Assembly (NCBI GenBank): GCA_023663135.1
Contig: JAMPIE010000004.1
Coordinates: 1 to 64,000, forward strand
Direction of reading: 5' to 3'
DNA from: Alloprevotella sp.
Lineage (GTDB): Bacteria; Bacteroidota; Bacteroidia; Bacteroidales; Muribaculaceae
DNA: 64,000 nt
Every line of letters starts with the position of its first letter. The stretch's first letter is position 1. The notes under the pieces are model-generated. The model was not told the origin of the DNA. It did no database searches and worked only from the letters and a program-made list of their open reading frames with translations. The translations under genes and the position numbers were made by a program. Shown piece by piece: positions 55,386 through 64,000 of the stretch.

Positions 55386-55905
55386 CAGACTGACAGCTGC
55401 AATGGCAGTGGTGCTTACCATGATAATGGCATCGTCGTGTAAGACCAATGAGTCAAACTATCGCGCGGCTTATGATACGGTCGTGGCTCATCAAAAGCAG
55501 ATGCAGGGCGACCTTGACACCCCAGGGCTCCAGGCTACGGGGACAGCAGCTCCCAAGCCCACCGAAGTTTCAAACGGCGTTGTTCTCCCTTTGGCCACGG
55601 AGTGGCTGGGCTCAGCCACCAAAGAAGCCGACGTGACCAAGCCGGGGGAGTATAAGCGATATAATGTGGCTGTGGCTCGATTTCGCCAAGTGTTTAATGC
55701 TCGTCAGATGAAGGGGCGACTCGTAGCAGGGGGTTATCCCGGAGCCACCATCCTTAAGAGCAAAGACGCTTATTATGTCTCTGCCTTCTCTACTAATATG
55801 CCCGACAGTGCCCTGACGGAGCTCAATCGAGTGAAGGCCGATACATCCTTAAGTCTAAAGACACCGTTTCCTTACGTGATACGCCCCGGCCATATGGCCC
55901 GCTAA
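55369..55905 (+). CDS. SPOR-domain lipoprotein
   Basis: The 178-residue protein has a lipoprotein signal with lipobox ASSC near residue 24, a spacer rich in Thr, Pro and Ala, and a C-terminal SPOR-like domain (about 97-178: RYNVAVARFRQVFNARQM, SKDAYYVSAFS). SPOR domains bind denuded peptidoglycan glycan strands, often at the division site. It would sit at the periplasmic face of a membrane. It overlaps the preceding phosphoesterase gene. Confidence 0.78.
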   Translation: MKKRNNRLTAAMAVVLTMIMASSCKTNESNYRAAYDTVVAHQKQMQGDLDTPGLQATGTAAPKPTEVSNGVVLPLATEWLGSATKEADVTKPGEYKRYNVAVARFRQVFNARQMKGRLVAGGYPGATILKSKDAYYVSAFSTNMPDSALTELNRVKADTSLSLKTPFPYVIRPGHMAR

Positions 55906-55926
55906 ATGTGAGGACGAAATAGATAG

Positions 55927-55961
55927 TTAGGGCCGCCTGCCATTACGGCAAGCGGCCCTAA
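55927..55961. terminator. Bidirectional hairpin between the SPOR and glgP genes
   Basis: TTAGGGCCGC at 55927-55936 pairs perfectly with GCGGCCCTAA at 55952-55961. An inner TGCC/GGCA stem continues after one mismatch. It lies 21 bases after one stop and 23 before the other of two converging genes. Confidence 0.75.
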
Positions 55962-55983
55962 AAGTATCTTGGAAAGCCCGAGG

Positions 55984-58548
55984 TTAAATCCAACGCACGT
56001 AGGCGAAGTCTTGACGGTGGGGCAGATTGGGGTTCTTGGGATAGATGCGATAGGCATAGCGGAAGACACCGGCCTCGCGCAGACGGTCGTGGAGGGTGTA
56101 GGTGACGATATTGCCATCCTTCTTGGTGACCTCAAACTGTCGTGAGCCCTCGAGGTGCTCGACACCATCTTCGATGCGGTATGCAACACCCTCAACGCCG
56201 AGATCGCCGGCAGAGAGGCCGTTGGTGTCGAGAGTGATCTCAATGGAGAATTTCTCACCGGTGGATGCGGGAGTCTGAGTGCCCCAGTTTTCGTTGACAG
56301 AGAGCACCTTGATGCCATCCCAAGCGGCCACTACCTTTTCTTTCCATGCAACGATCTCCTTGGCCAGGCTATAATCCTTGGCGGCGAGGGCGCGGAAGCG
56401 CTTGTCTTCGGGGAGATAGAAGCGCTCGATGTAGTCCTCGATCATGCGCTGCATGGTGAAGTGAGGAGCGATATGGCCAATGGAACGCTTGATATACTGC
56501 ACCCACTCTGGGGAGTAGCCCTTGGAATTCTTGGCGAAGTAGAGAGGGATGATCTCGTTTTCGAGCATCGAGTAGATGGTAGCAGCGTCGAGCTTGTCTT
56601 GCTGGCTCTGGTCGGTGAAGGTGCGCTTGTCGGTGAGGGCCCATCCGGCCTTCTCGTCAAACTTGTATCCCTCATACCACCAACCGTCGAGGACAGAGAA
56701 ATTGAGGACGCCGTTCATCTCGGCCTTCTCGCCTGAAGTGCCGGAGGCCTCGAGGGGACGGGTGGGAGTGTTGAGCCAGATGTCAACGCCGGTGACAAGA
56801 CGCTTGGCGACGATCATGTTGTAGTCTTCGAGGAAGATGATCTTGCCAAGGAATTGTGGCATGCGGCTGATCTCCATGATACGCTTTATAAGGCCCTGAC
56901 CGGCACCGTCGGCGGGGTGGGCCTTGCCGGAGAATACAAACTGCACGGGGAACTGCTCATTGTTGACAATCTTGTCGAGACGGTCGAGGTCGGTGAAGAG
57001 CAGGTGGGCGCGCTTGTAGGTGGCAAAGCGGCGAGCGAAGCCGATGATGAGAGCGTTTGGGTTGATCTTGTCAACGATCTTCATCACGGCAGAGGGATCG
57101 CCTTGGTTGGCAAGCCATTTCTGCTTGAAATCTCGCTTAACAAAGTTTATAAACTTGTTTTTGAGCTGACAGCGCATATCCCAGATGGCCTCGTCAGACA
57201 CCTTGAAGATGCCGGCCCATGCCTCGGGGTCGCTTTGGTGGGCGAAGACTTGCTCGCCAAGATGGTCGGTGTAGAAAGCCTTCCATTCAGAGGCAGCCCA
57301 AGTGGGCATGTGGACACCGTTGGTGACATATCCAACATGGCTTTCTTCCCAAGAATATCCCTTCCAAATGCCGGCAAACATCTTCTTGGAAACCTCGCCG
57401 TGGAGCCAGCTGACACCGTTGGCCTCCTGGCAGGTGTTAAGGGCGAAGACGCTCATTGAGAAGCGCTCATGGCTATCGGGGTTTTCGCGGCCCATGTTCA
57501 TGAGATCGTTCCAAGAGATGCCGAGCTTTGCGGGGAACTCGCCCATGTATTTGCCGAAGAGGCTCTCGTCAAAGTAGTCGTGGCCGGCGGGCACGGGAGT
57601 GTGAACGGTGTAGAGGCCGGAGGCGCGGACGAGTTCGAGGGCGGTGTTGAAGTCGAGGTGTTGCTCCTGGACATAGTCAACAAGACGCTGGAGATTGAGC
57701 AGGGCAGCATGACCCTCGTTGCAGTGGTATAGCTCGGCCTTGACTCCGAGAGCCTTGAGCATGAGCACACCGCCGATGCCGAGGAGATATTCCTGCTTGA
57801 TGCGGTTTTCCCAGTCGCCGCCATAGAGCTGATGTGTGATGGAACGGTCATACTCTGAGTTCATGTCAAAGTCGGTGTCCATCAGATAGAGATTCATCCG
57901 GCCCACATTGACGCGCCATACGTGGCTGTAGACGATTCGACCGGGGTAGGGGACTTCGAGGATGAAGGGCTGGCCTTCAGAGTCGGTTACCTGCTCGATG
58001 GGGAGCTGATTGAAGTTTTGGGGCTCATAGTTGGCTATCTGCTGACCGTCGACAGAGAGCGTTTGAGTGAAATAGCCATAGCGATAGAGGAAACCGACAG
58101 CGGTCATGTCAACGCAGCTGTCGGAAGCCTCTTTGATATAGTCGCCGGCGAGCACGCCGAGGCCGCCGGAATAAATCTTAAGGCAGTTGCAGAGGCCATA
58201 TTCCATTGAGAAATATGCCACGGAGGGGATGTCGGAGCGCATTGGCTTGGCCATGTAGGCCTGGAAGTCGGCATAGACTTTGTTGATGCGATACATCATC
58301 TCCTTGTCTTTGGTGATCTCCACGAGACGCTCGGCAGAGAGGTTCTGGAGCAGCATCACGGGGTTTTCGCCGGTTGACCTCCAGAGGTCGGGGTTGAGGT
58401 CCTTGAAGAGGTTCTTGGCTTCGCTGTTCCACACCCACCAAAGGTTTTTGGCGAGGGCCGAGAGTGGGGCCAGGGAATGGGGCAGCTCTGCATTGACGGT
58501 GACGTCGCGCCAAGAGGGAGAGTTGGTGTTGCTTACCTGAATTTTCAT
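55984..58548 (-). CDS. glgP: Alpha-glucan phosphorylase (GT35, with DUF3417 N-domain)
   Basis: The 854-residue enzyme begins with a DUF3417 domain ([20 protein letters not shown]) and continues as a GT35 phosphorylase. The PLP-lysine loop is [14 protein letters not shown] near residue 605, followed by [12 protein letters not shown]. It releases glucose-1-phosphate from alpha-1,4-glucans. Compared with E. coli GlgP it belongs to the shorter archaeal/thermophile-like subfamily. It lies 32 bp downstream of the GT3 glycogen synthase on the same strand, so synthesis and breakdown enzymes share a transcript. Confidence 0.92.
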   Translation of the reverse strand: MKIQVSNTNSPSWRDVTVNAELPHSLAPLSALAKNLWWVWNSEAKNLFKDLNPDLWRSTGENPVMLLQNLSAERLVEITKDKEMMYRINKVYADFQAYMAKPMRSDIPSVAYFSMEYGLCNCLKIYSGGLGVLAGDYIKEASDSCVDMTAVGFLYRYGYFTQTLSVDGQQIANYEPQNFNQLPIEQVTDSEGQPFILEVPYPGRIVYSHVWRVNVGRMNLYLMDTDFDMNSEYDRSITHQLYGGDWENRIKQEYLLGIGGVLMLKALGVKAELYHCNEGHAALLNLQRLVDYVQEQHLDFNTALELVRASGLYTVHTPVPAGHDYFDESLFGKYMGEFPAKLGISWNDLMNMGRENPDSHERFSMSVFALNTCQEANGVSWLHGEVSKKMFAGIWKGYSWEESHVGYVTNGVHMPTWAASEWKAFYTDHLGEQVFAHQSDPEAWAGIFKVSDEAIWDMRCQLKNKFINFVKRDFKQKWLANQGDPSAVMKIVDKINPNALIIGFARRFATYKRAHLLFTDLDRLDKIVNNEQFPVQFVFSGKAHPADGAGQGLIKRIMEISRMPQFLGKIIFLEDYNMIVAKRLVTGVDIWLNTPTRPLEASGTSGEKAEMNGVLNFSVLDGWWYEGYKFDEKAGWALTDKRTFTDQSQQDKLDAATIYSMLENEIIPLYFAKNSKGYSPEWVQYIKRSIGHIAPHFTMQRMIEDYIERFYLPEDKRFRALAAKDYSLAKEIVAWKEKVVAAWDGIKVLSVNENWGTQTPASTGEKFSIEITLDTNGLSAGDLGVEGVAYRIEDGVEHLEGSRQFEVTKKDGNIVTYTLHDRLREAGVFRYAYRIYPKNPNLPHRQDFAYVRWI

Positions 58549-58580
58549 AAGCAGGGGTTGGGAAATATAATGTCTGTGAG

Positions 58581-60311
58581 TTACTTAATCGATTTGGAGC
58601 CGGAGGCTTGGAGCGCATTCATACGTTTGTCGCGGTGATGCTCAGCAATGGAGTAGGCCTCGGTGTAATATTTAATGAAACGAGACCAAGAGGCGCGGTC
58701 GCTGGTGGCCATAGCGGCGGAGGCTATCTCCTTACGGGAGGCCTCGTCGGTGTTGACCAGGAAACGGAGGGAGCGGCTGATGGAGTCAACTACGGCGGGA
58801 TAGTTGCTGTCGCCGCGGCCTGCTACGTTGACACCTGTCTCCTCAAAGGTGGAGTCGGCAGAGGTGAGAATCCACTGACCGAAGCCAGAGAGGGAAGTGG
58901 TGACTGTTGGGACGCCGAAGGCGATGCTCTCCAAGGGGGTGTATCCCCAGGGCTCGTAGTAGGAAGGGAAGACGGTGGCGTCCATGCCTATGAGCAGGTC
59001 GTAATAGGTGAACCCGTTGAAGATGCCATCGTGACCATCGAGGTAGCAGGGAACGTAGATAACCATCAGAGAGGGGTCGATCTGCTGGAAGGTGAGGCCA
59101 TGGATGCGACCAATGATGGGGTCGGAGTCCATGTTGTGGAGCGAGTGGGTGATGACGGGGTCGGGGAGGGTGACACACGCCTGTTCGTCAATGGCAGTGC
59201 GTAGGTCTTGGCGCGGGGCGTTGACCCAAGCGGGCACCATGACAAAAGCCACGACTTGACGCTCAAGCTCGCCCTTGCGTGAGCGGAGAGTGGCCATCAC
59301 GTCAAGGAAGAGGTCTATGCCCTTGTTGCGATATTCACATCGGCCCGAGGTGGCAATAAGGAAAGGATTGCCGACGATTTTACATCCGGTGAGGCTCTGA
59401 GCTACATCGATAAGAGCCTGGCGGGCACGCTTACGAGCGGCAGCAAAACGAGTCTTAGCCGGTACAAACCCCTTCTCGAAGCCGTTGGGGGTGACGATGT
59501 CGGGGCGTCGCTGGAGGAGCTGCTCACATTCCATGGCGGTGATTTCGCTTACGGTGGTGAAGCAGTCGGCCTGGTGGGCAGCGGTCTTTTCGAGAGAGTG
59601 TTTGCTCTCCATATTAAGCTCGCGAGCCATCTGGTCGCCGTCATAACCCTTGAGGTAGTCATAGAGGGGCTTGCCGTTGCCGCAGATGGAGCGGCCGATA
59701 GATGTGGCGTGGGTGGTGAAGAGAGTGGCGATAGCCGGGCAAGCGTCTTTTATATAAAGGAGACCCATTCCGGTGGTCCACTCATGGAAGTGAGCGGCGG
59801 CGTTGATGGGACCCTTCTTGGCACCGCGCCCCTTGAGGTTGGAGAAATGGTCGTAGAGGCTCTCCACCACGATCCCTGCGGCGTGGCTGAAGGCACAGGC
59901 TTCGTCGTAGTCGCCATAAGCGTGGAGGGAGTCAACGCCATAGAGCTGCCACATCTTGCCGTAAAACTGATCTTTGACGGCATACATAGAGCCGAAATTG
60001 ACCAGAATGGCAATAGGGTGGCCGGGGATGTCCCATCGGCCGACACGGACACTGATGCCAAAGGGGAGCTCCTTTCGGCCGGCCCATGTCTTGAGCACAG
60101 AATCGTCGGCTTTGAAATAAGGGGAGTCGGGGCCGCCATCGCGGAGCCAAACATCCGGGCCAACATAGATTACCCTGTCTTTATAGATCTTCTGGAGGGT
60201 GTCGGCCTGGGTGGACAGCACGGCATAAATGCCACCTATCTTGTTGCAGACCTCCCAGCTCGTGTTGACGAGCAGGTCGAGAGCCTTCTCCGGTTGATTA
60301 TCTTGCTTCAT
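58581..60311 (-). CDS. Glycogen synthase, eukaryotic-type GT3 family
   Basis: The 576-residue glycosyltransferase shows the GT3 N-terminal pattern [19 protein letters not shown] (near 15-33), [20 protein letters not shown] (near 170) and the donor-site ExxxxxxxE pattern in [21 protein letters not shown] (in part). GT3 enzymes use UDP-glucose, unlike GlgA (GT5), which uses ADP-glucose. This makes glycogen synthesis independent of GlgC, which is not in the window. Branching enzyme and debranching genes are also absent here. It is the first gene of the glycogen pair. Confidence 0.92.
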   Translation of the reverse strand: MKQDNQPEKALDLLVNTSWEVCNKIGGIYAVLSTQADTLQKIYKDRVIYVGPDVWLRDGGPDSPYFKADDSVLKTWAGRKELPFGISVRVGRWDIPGHPIAILVNFGSMYAVKDQFYGKMWQLYGVDSLHAYGDYDEACAFSHAAGIVVESLYDHFSNLKGRGAKKGPINAAAHFHEWTTGMGLLYIKDACPAIATLFTTHATSIGRSICGNGKPLYDYLKGYDGDQMARELNMESKHSLEKTAAHQADCFTTVSEITAMECEQLLQRRPDIVTPNGFEKGFVPAKTRFAAARKRARQALIDVAQSLTGCKIVGNPFLIATSGRCEYRNKGIDLFLDVMATLRSRKGELERQVVAFVMVPAWVNAPRQDLRTAIDEQACVTLPDPVITHSLHNMDSDPIIGRIHGLTFQQIDPSLMVIYVPCYLDGHDGIFNGFTYYDLLIGMDATVFPSYYEPWGYTPLESIAFGVPTVTTSLSGFGQWILTSADSTFEETGVNVAGRGDSNYPAVVDSISRSLRFLVNTDEASRKEIASAAMATSDRASWSRFIKYYTEAYSIAEHHRDKRMNALQASGSKSIK

Positions 60312-60385
60312 AAAGTGTTATGAGGATTATGCGCTTATGGCAGAGGGAGAGGGCCGTCAGAGACGGCTATGCCAAAAAACGAGTG

Positions 60386-60393
60386 CAAAGGTA
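60386..60393 (-). promoter_or_regulatory. Candidate -7 element for the glycogen genes
   Basis: TACCTTTG on the minus strand matches TAnnTTTG, 74 bases upstream of the glycogen synthase ATG. It diverges from the queD promoter at 60458. Confidence 0.5.
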
Positions 60394-60457
60394 AGGAAAA
60401 TTCGCCAATTATCCTATTATTTGCTGCTTAAATCGATGGAGTAACGATAAAATTGCC

Positions 60458-60465
60458 TAATTTTG
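60458..60465 (+). promoter_or_regulatory. Candidate -7 element for queD-queE-folE
   Basis: TAATTTTG matches TAnnTTTG, 43 bases before the queD ATG. No preQ1-riboswitch-like pseudoknot is evident in the short leader. Confidence 0.5.
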
Positions 60466-60508
60466 CCCATGTATTATAGATTTTGTTAACAGTCAAGGAG
60501 CAAATTGA

Positions 60509-60844
60509 ATGTATTACGTGACCAAACGCATGGAAATAGCGGGCTCACACCGGCTGAGCCTTTCATATGGGAGCAAGTGTGGCAATTTGCACGGCCACAA
60601 TTGGATAGTGACAGTCTATTGCCGTGCCCGCGAGCTTAATGCCGACGGCATGGTGTGTGACTTCTCCATGATAAAGGAGAGCATTCATGGCTATCTCGAC
60701 CATGGCAATTTTAACGAGCTGCTCCCGTTTAACCCCACGGCTGAGAATATAGCGAGATGGATAGTAGACCGTATCCCGGGGTGTTACAAAGCCTCGGTGC
60801 AGGAATCGGACGGCAATGTGGCCACATATGTCATTGACGAATGA
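60509..60844 (+). CDS. queD: 6-carboxy-5,6,7,8-tetrahydropterin synthase
   Basis: The 111-residue protein has the PTPS-fold zinc ligands His14, His28 and His30 (SHRL and NLHGHNW) and the catalytic cysteine Cys24 in SKCGN. The later DHGNFNELL and PTAENIARWI motifs match QueD. It converts dihydroneopterin triphosphate to carboxytetrahydropterin in queuosine biosynthesis. It is followed by queE with a 4-bp ATGA overlap. Confidence 0.93.
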   Translation: MYYVTKRMEIAGSHRLSLSYGSKCGNLHGHNWIVTVYCRARELNADGMVCDFSMIKESIHGYLDHGNFNELLPFNPTAENIARWIVDRIPGCYKASVQESDGNVATYVIDE

Positions 60845-61437
60845 GTGCCATGAGGGTCAACGAGATATTTTATTCCCTTCAGGGCGAGGGACGCTGGACC
60901 GGCAGCCCGGCTGTCTTTATCCGCCTGTCGGGCTGTAACTTGACATGCTCCTTTTGCGACACAGAGCATGAGCCTTTCACAGAGATGACCGAAGAGGAGA
61001 TAGCCGACGAAGCCGCTGCCTTCGCGGGTCGCCACGTCGTGATTACCGGGGGCGAGCCATCGCTCCAGCTCACCGTTAGCCTCCTTGAAGCACTTAAGGC
61101 CCGTGGATTTTTTATCCAAATAGAGACCAATGGAACGAAGGCTCTTCCACCTGCGGTGATGGAGAGAATAGACTGGGTGACCTGCTCGCCCAAGCTCGCG
61201 GCGCATCCGAAGATAGGACGTATAGATGAACTCAAAGCATTGTATGGCGACGGGAGCGACATGACTCCACTGCTTGAAATAGGCTTGACCCATCCCGAAT
61301 GTCGCTACCTTCAGCCCCTTGACACTGGCCTTCCCGGCCCTAACGCCCATAACGTAGCCTCAGCCATTGGCTACATCAAGACACATCCACAATGGAAACT
61401 TTCACTTCAGACCCACAAGCTATTAAACATAAGATGA
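60841..61437 (+). CDS. queE: 7-carboxy-7-deazaguanine synthase
   Basis: The 198-residue radical SAM protein has the cluster motif C32-x3-C36-x2-C39 (GCNLTCSFCD) after the substrate-binding YSLQGEGRWTG loop, and the GGEPSLQ SAM-contact motif near 79-85. It rearranges carboxytetrahydropterin to 7-carboxy-7-deazaguanine. The start overlaps the queD stop (ATGA); Met4 at 60850 is an alternative. The stop overlaps folE in the same way. QueC, the next enzyme, is not in the window. Confidence 0.93.
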   Translation: MSAMRVNEIFYSLQGEGRWTGSPAVFIRLSGCNLTCSFCDTEHEPFTEMTEEEIADEAAAFAGRHVVITGGEPSLQLTVSLLEALKARGFFIQIETNGTKALPPAVMERIDWVTCSPKLAAHPKIGRIDELKALYGDGSDMTPLLEIGLTHPECRYLQPLDTGLPGPNAHNVASAIGYIKTHPQWKLSLQTHKLLNIR

Positions 61438-62003
61438 TAACCCACGAAAAGGCCTTGGACCATATACGTGAACTTATAGAATATATAGGAGAAGACCCTA
61501 CGCGCGAGGGGCTGGCCGGCACGCCAGAGCGCATCCTCAGGATGTGGGGCGAGATATTTCGCGGCTATGACACGAAGGCCAAGCCGACAATCACCACGTT
61601 TAGCAACGACTCGTCGACAACCGACATGGTGTTTGACACAGGCGACTATTACTCAATGTGTGAGCACCATATCTTGCCCTTCTTTGGCAAATATTACTTT
61701 GCCTACATCCCGTCGCAGACAGGGCGCATCTTGGGCATATCAAAGGTAGCGCGCGTAGTGGGTTACTGCGCCGCCCGGATGCAGCTCCAGGAGCGATTGG
61801 TGCGCGATATAGTAGAGATGCTCTCCGATGCTCTCGGTGGCGACCATCAGGGCATGGCACTCATGATGCGTGGCACACATATGTGTAAGTCGATGCGCGG
61901 CGTAAGAAACCAAGGCCAGATGACCACCGTCTATCTCTCCGGCCTCTTTGAGCATCCTGAGGTAAAGCAAGAGTTTTACCAGCTCGTCAAATGTCAAGAA
62001 TAG
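61434..62003 (+). CDS. folE: GTP cyclohydrolase I
   Basis: The 189-residue enzyme carries the zinc site Cys76, His79 and Cys151 (SMCEHHILPF and HMCKSMRG) of type IA GTP cyclohydrolase. It makes dihydroneopterin triphosphate, the substrate of QueD and also of folate synthesis. An in-frame ATG at 61392 would overlap queE by 46 bp; the ATG at 61434 gives the 4-bp ATGA overlap seen between the other genes of this unit and is preferred. Confidence 0.94.
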   Translation: MITHEKALDHIRELIEYIGEDPTREGLAGTPERILRMWGEIFRGYDTKAKPTITTFSNDSSTTDMVFDTGDYYSMCEHHILPFFGKYYFAYIPSQTGRILGISKVARVVGYCAARMQLQERLVRDIVEMLSDALGGDHQGMALMMRGTHMCKSMRGVRNQGQMTTVYLSGLFEHPEVKQEFYQLVKCQE

Positions 62004-62014
62004 TATGATTGAGT

Positions 62015-62173
62015 ATGGATTATGATCGGAATGATGTCAGTGATTGGAGCCCCGAGCCCATCGTGGGCGACGACGGCACTTCCCGAGTGAGATTTTGCAA
62101 CAATGCCACGTCGCGCAGCTTTATGGTCACTGCAGCCGGAGTGAGCCGCGACGGGCACATAGTCTCCCTTTAA
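62015..62173 (+). CDS. Small hypothetical protein of 52 residues
   Basis: A 52-codon frame opens with MDYDRNDVSDWSPEP and ends in GVSRDGHIVSL. It lies 11 bp after folE on the same strand and 28 bp before the Nim-like gene. Its third codon positions are GC-rich like those of the neighbouring genes. The product is hydrophilic and acidic at the N-terminus, with no signal peptide, membrane segment or known motif. I do not recognise a family. It could be a real small protein or a chance frame. Confidence 0.45.
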   Translation: MDYDRNDVSDWSPEPIVGDDGTSRVRFCNNATSRSFMVTAAGVSRDGHIVSL

Positions 62174-62201
62174 TCCTCGTTAAACTTTTATTGATCACAC
62201 C

Positions 62202-62684
62202 ATGAGACAGATGAGAAAAGCCAAGCGTCAGCGCGATGCTCGATGGGCTCTTGACGTTATGGATAAAGCCCCCTATATAACCCTGAGCATGACCCGCCCC
62301 GACGGCATCCCCTACGGCCTGCCGCTCAACATAGTGCGCAGAGATGACACAACATTTTATTTCCATTGTGCCCATGAGGGAGAGAAGATAGATTGCTTGC
62401 GACACAACCCGATAGTGAGCCTCTCAGCCGTGAGCCGCTGTCAGTCAGTCTACGAAGAAGAGGATGGCAACTTTACCGAACACTTTCGCTCAGCCATAGC
62501 CTTGGGGCGAGCCGAGATGGTGAGGGACACTGAAGAGAAAGCCGAGGCTCTCAGGCTCATATCCCAGCGTTTTCTGCCCGCCCACATGGCCCACTTTGAC
62601 ACAGCCCTTGCTCGCAGCATAGACAACACAGCCGTGGTGAAGATAACGCTCCTCGAGCCCCCCGTAGGCAAATCCAAGGGCTAA
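62202..62684 (+). CDS. Pyridoxamine-5'-phosphate-oxidase-like FMN-binding protein (Nim-related group)
   Basis: The 160-residue protein has the split-barrel pattern of the Pyridox_ox_2 group: a start helix (MDKAPYITLSMTRPDGIPYGLPLNIV in part), FYFHCAHEGEKIDCLRHNP (near 57-75) and a C-terminal IDNTAVVKITLLE strand. This group includes the Bacteroides Nim nitroimidazole-resistance proteins, but also many others without that activity, so no resistance phenotype is claimed. It follows the queuosine genes and may be co-transcribed with them. Confidence 0.82.
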   Translation: MRQMRKAKRQRDARWALDVMDKAPYITLSMTRPDGIPYGLPLNIVRRDDTTFYFHCAHEGEKIDCLRHNPIVSLSAVSRCQSVYEEEDGNFTEHFRSAIALGRAEMVRDTEEKAEALRLISQRFLPAHMAHFDTALARSIDNTAVVKITLLEPPVGKSKG

Positions 62685-62794
62685 GGCCCTCGATAGAAAA
62701 ACAGGGGCGTGGCCGGGGGGAGAACTGTTGGAATGGTTATGGGATACCTTTATCATTGATATCTATGATATGATAGAGGATAGCATAGATGGCC

Positions 62795-64000
62795 TCATAA
62801 AGGATGCTGAATGAATGTTGACCCTACTTTAACGCTTGCTATACGGGAAGTGACTGTTAGTTTATCTATGGTTGTGAAATATGGGGTGAAGCGTTGTTGG
62901 CCTTTGCGCTCCAGTTCGTAGGCGTTGGGGTCAATGCCGCGAACCGGGGTGAGACTTGCTATCTCAAAAGCGAGATAGAAGTCGCCGGAGGGAGCGAACC
63001 CCATTGCTTCGAGTGCGGTCTTGGGGAAGAACTTGGGGCCATCGCCTTTCAGACGCAGGAGCAGTCGCTCCGAGTCGTGATGAAGCAACAAGTATTTGGT
63101 CTTCTCAAAGCCGCTGACGAGATTGATTGAGCCTTTGCCGAGTGCAGCCGGCACATAGTACAACTTCTGTTCTTTGATGAGAGGAAGTTGTTCGGTCTTA
63201 TAGTAGCCTACAAGCACAAGGTCTTGGGCAGTAGGCTCAAAGGCGCTTTCATACTGCAAGCCTTTCTGCGGTATCGCATCTTTGATGTGGTCGTAGGCTT
63301 GCTCCGTTTTGAGTATCTTGGTAAGAAACTCATATAGCAGCGTACCCTCGGAACGAGGGTCGCGAGCATCCGGCAACAATGGGAATGCACCGATGTTGAC
63401 GGTCTCGATGCTCTGATAGAAATAGCGGCGGCGCACTGAGGCGTTGTCTCCACGACCGGGAAACAGTATGTAGCCGCCAATGATTTCTTTGGCTGAGTGA
63501 TGAGTCTTGTCGCTGCCGTAATAAATCGCATCGCGGTAGCGGTGCATCTGATTTATTGCGTCAGAGGGTGGCGTGTCAGCCCCCTTTGCAGCGTCAAGTT
63601 CCTCGCGGTCTTCTTGATTGAGTTTGTTATCGTCATTGAGACGATACTTCGCATCAAATAGATATGTGAGTTCAAAACCGTCAGGCTTGACGATAGTCAG
63701 GACTATGTCGGGGCGGTTTTCGGTCGTAGCGGTGTGTATCTCGCCGGTGCGACGGCTGTAGGTATGCTGATAATGCAGTCGAGCCTTTGAGCCATCTGCA
63801 CAATGATACACAACGGTATGCTCCTGGTTGTTGTCCTCAAACGGCTTGACCATCGGCATTGGCGATTCGGTGATTTCTGCCGGATTGGCGAAGTCAAGAC
63901 CGAGAATGTCGGCAACCATCTGCCGCATTTTCAGGAAGCACCACAGTTCGTAGAGTTCCCAAATGGGTCGGACTCCGATAGCGTTAGCTCCCTCAAAGAG
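62795..64000 (-). CDS. DUF2357-type PD-(D/E)XK nuclease, 5' end beyond the window
   Basis: The frame is open to the last base of the window: 24 further codons precede the first internal ATG at 63928 and include RPIWELYELWCFLKMRQM, which looks like family sequence, so the gene starts outside. The visible part (about 401 residues) holds a nuclease core RPDIVLTI...YLFDAKYR, with the Asp near 63709 and Asp-Ala-Lys near 63655-63647. Proteins of this type often pair with an McrB-like AAA+ GTPase in restriction or defence loci. That partner would be right of the window. Base composition looks less GC-rich than in the neighbouring genes. Confidence 0.7.
   Translation of the reverse strand, partial: LFEGANAIGVRPIWELYELWCFLKMRQMVADILGLDFANPAEITESPMPMVKPFEDNNQEHTVVYHCADGSKARLHYQHTYSRRTGEIHTATTENRPDIVLTIVKPDGFELTYLFDAKYRLNDDNKLNQEDREELDAAKGADTPPSDAINQMHRYRDAIYYGSDKTHHSAKEIIGGYILFPGRGDNASVRRRYFYQSIETVNIGAFPLLPDARDPRSEGTLLYEFLTKILKTEQAYDHIKDAIPQKGLQYESAFEPTAQDLVLVGYYKTEQLPLIKEQKLYYVPAALGKGSINLVSGFEKTKYLLLHHDSERLLLRLKGDGPKFFPKTALEAMGFAPSGDFYLAFEIASLTPVRGIDPNAYELERKGQQRFTPYFTTIDKLTVTSRIASVKVGSTFIQHPL

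Noticed and set aside
60466-60508. preQ1 riboswitch upstream of queD
   Set aside because: The leader is about 40 bases and AT-rich, and I could not find the required stem-loop with an A-rich tail pairing.
62202-62684. Nitroimidazole-resistance (nim) gene
   Set aside because: The fold group matches, but sequence alone does not distinguish true Nim proteins from other flavin-binding relatives, so no resistance claim is made.

Overview
The window looks like chromosome of a Bacteroidota organism, order Bacteroidales. Four things point there: start codons without Shine-Dalgarno sequences; repeated promoters of the Bacteroidota TTTG / TAnnTTTG type; Bacteroidales family proteins (DUF4827, DUF4831, Porin_10, GT3 glycogen synthase, a long S16); and many 4-bp ATGA gene overlaps. 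The DNA is GC-rich for the phylum, yet the ATA isoleucine codon is common. A Muribaculaceae-like gut bacterium fits best, but that family assignment is inference.

Layout. 1-1166 has no gene and is a degenerate tandem array of GC-rich hairpins, running into REP-like hairpins. 1167-7265 (minus) is a packed six-gene set: DHH phosphoesterase, DUF4827 lipoprotein, glmM, NlpC/P60 hydrolase, PAP2 phosphatase, U32 peptidase. 7373-10046 (minus) is DUF4831 plus the NAD(P)HX repair enzyme. 10152-14826 (plus) runs hpt-pyrK-pyrD-murB-murA. 14952-17225 is an ABC exporter behind a promoter carrying a perfect palindrome. Then come a Crp-type regulator, a nitroreductase, carA-carB, glutamate dehydrogenase and superoxide dismutase. 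26221-29896 (minus) is rsmG with a deoxyamino-sugar pair (double cupin ketoisomerase-like protein and DegT aminotransferase) and a hydrolase. 29972-34523 holds an AspT-type transporter, an orphan solute-binding protein and a putative porin. rpsP follows.

35249-36877 is a scar: two broken phage-like genes, a 20-bp direct repeat, and between them on the opposite strand a self-contained candidate small structured RNA (promoter, 11-bp closing stem, T-tract). This is the best candidate here for something undescribed. After it come lptB and udk (minus), then a long plus-strand run mlaE-mlaF-rlmH-metF-holB-addB-hemW-hydrolase (38529-48071) covering lipid transport, rRNA modification, one-carbon metabolism, replication/repair and haem handling.

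48073-52438 (minus) has a TM1586-type nitroreductase, a large FAD/Fe-S oxidoreductase and a pRiA4b-ORF3-like protein. 52643-55905 (plus) has an unassigned hairpin-glycosidase-like exported protein, a metallophosphoesterase and a SPOR lipoprotein. 55984-60311 (minus) is a glycogen module (GT3 synthase and alpha-glucan phosphorylase). 60509-62003 (plus) is queD-queE-folE, the first steps to 7-deazaguanine, followed by a 52-codon ORF and a Nim-like flavin-binding protein. The right edge (62795-64000) is a partial PD-(D/E)XK nuclease, possibly the edge of a defence locus. No tRNA, rRNA, CRISPR array or intact insertion sequence was seen.
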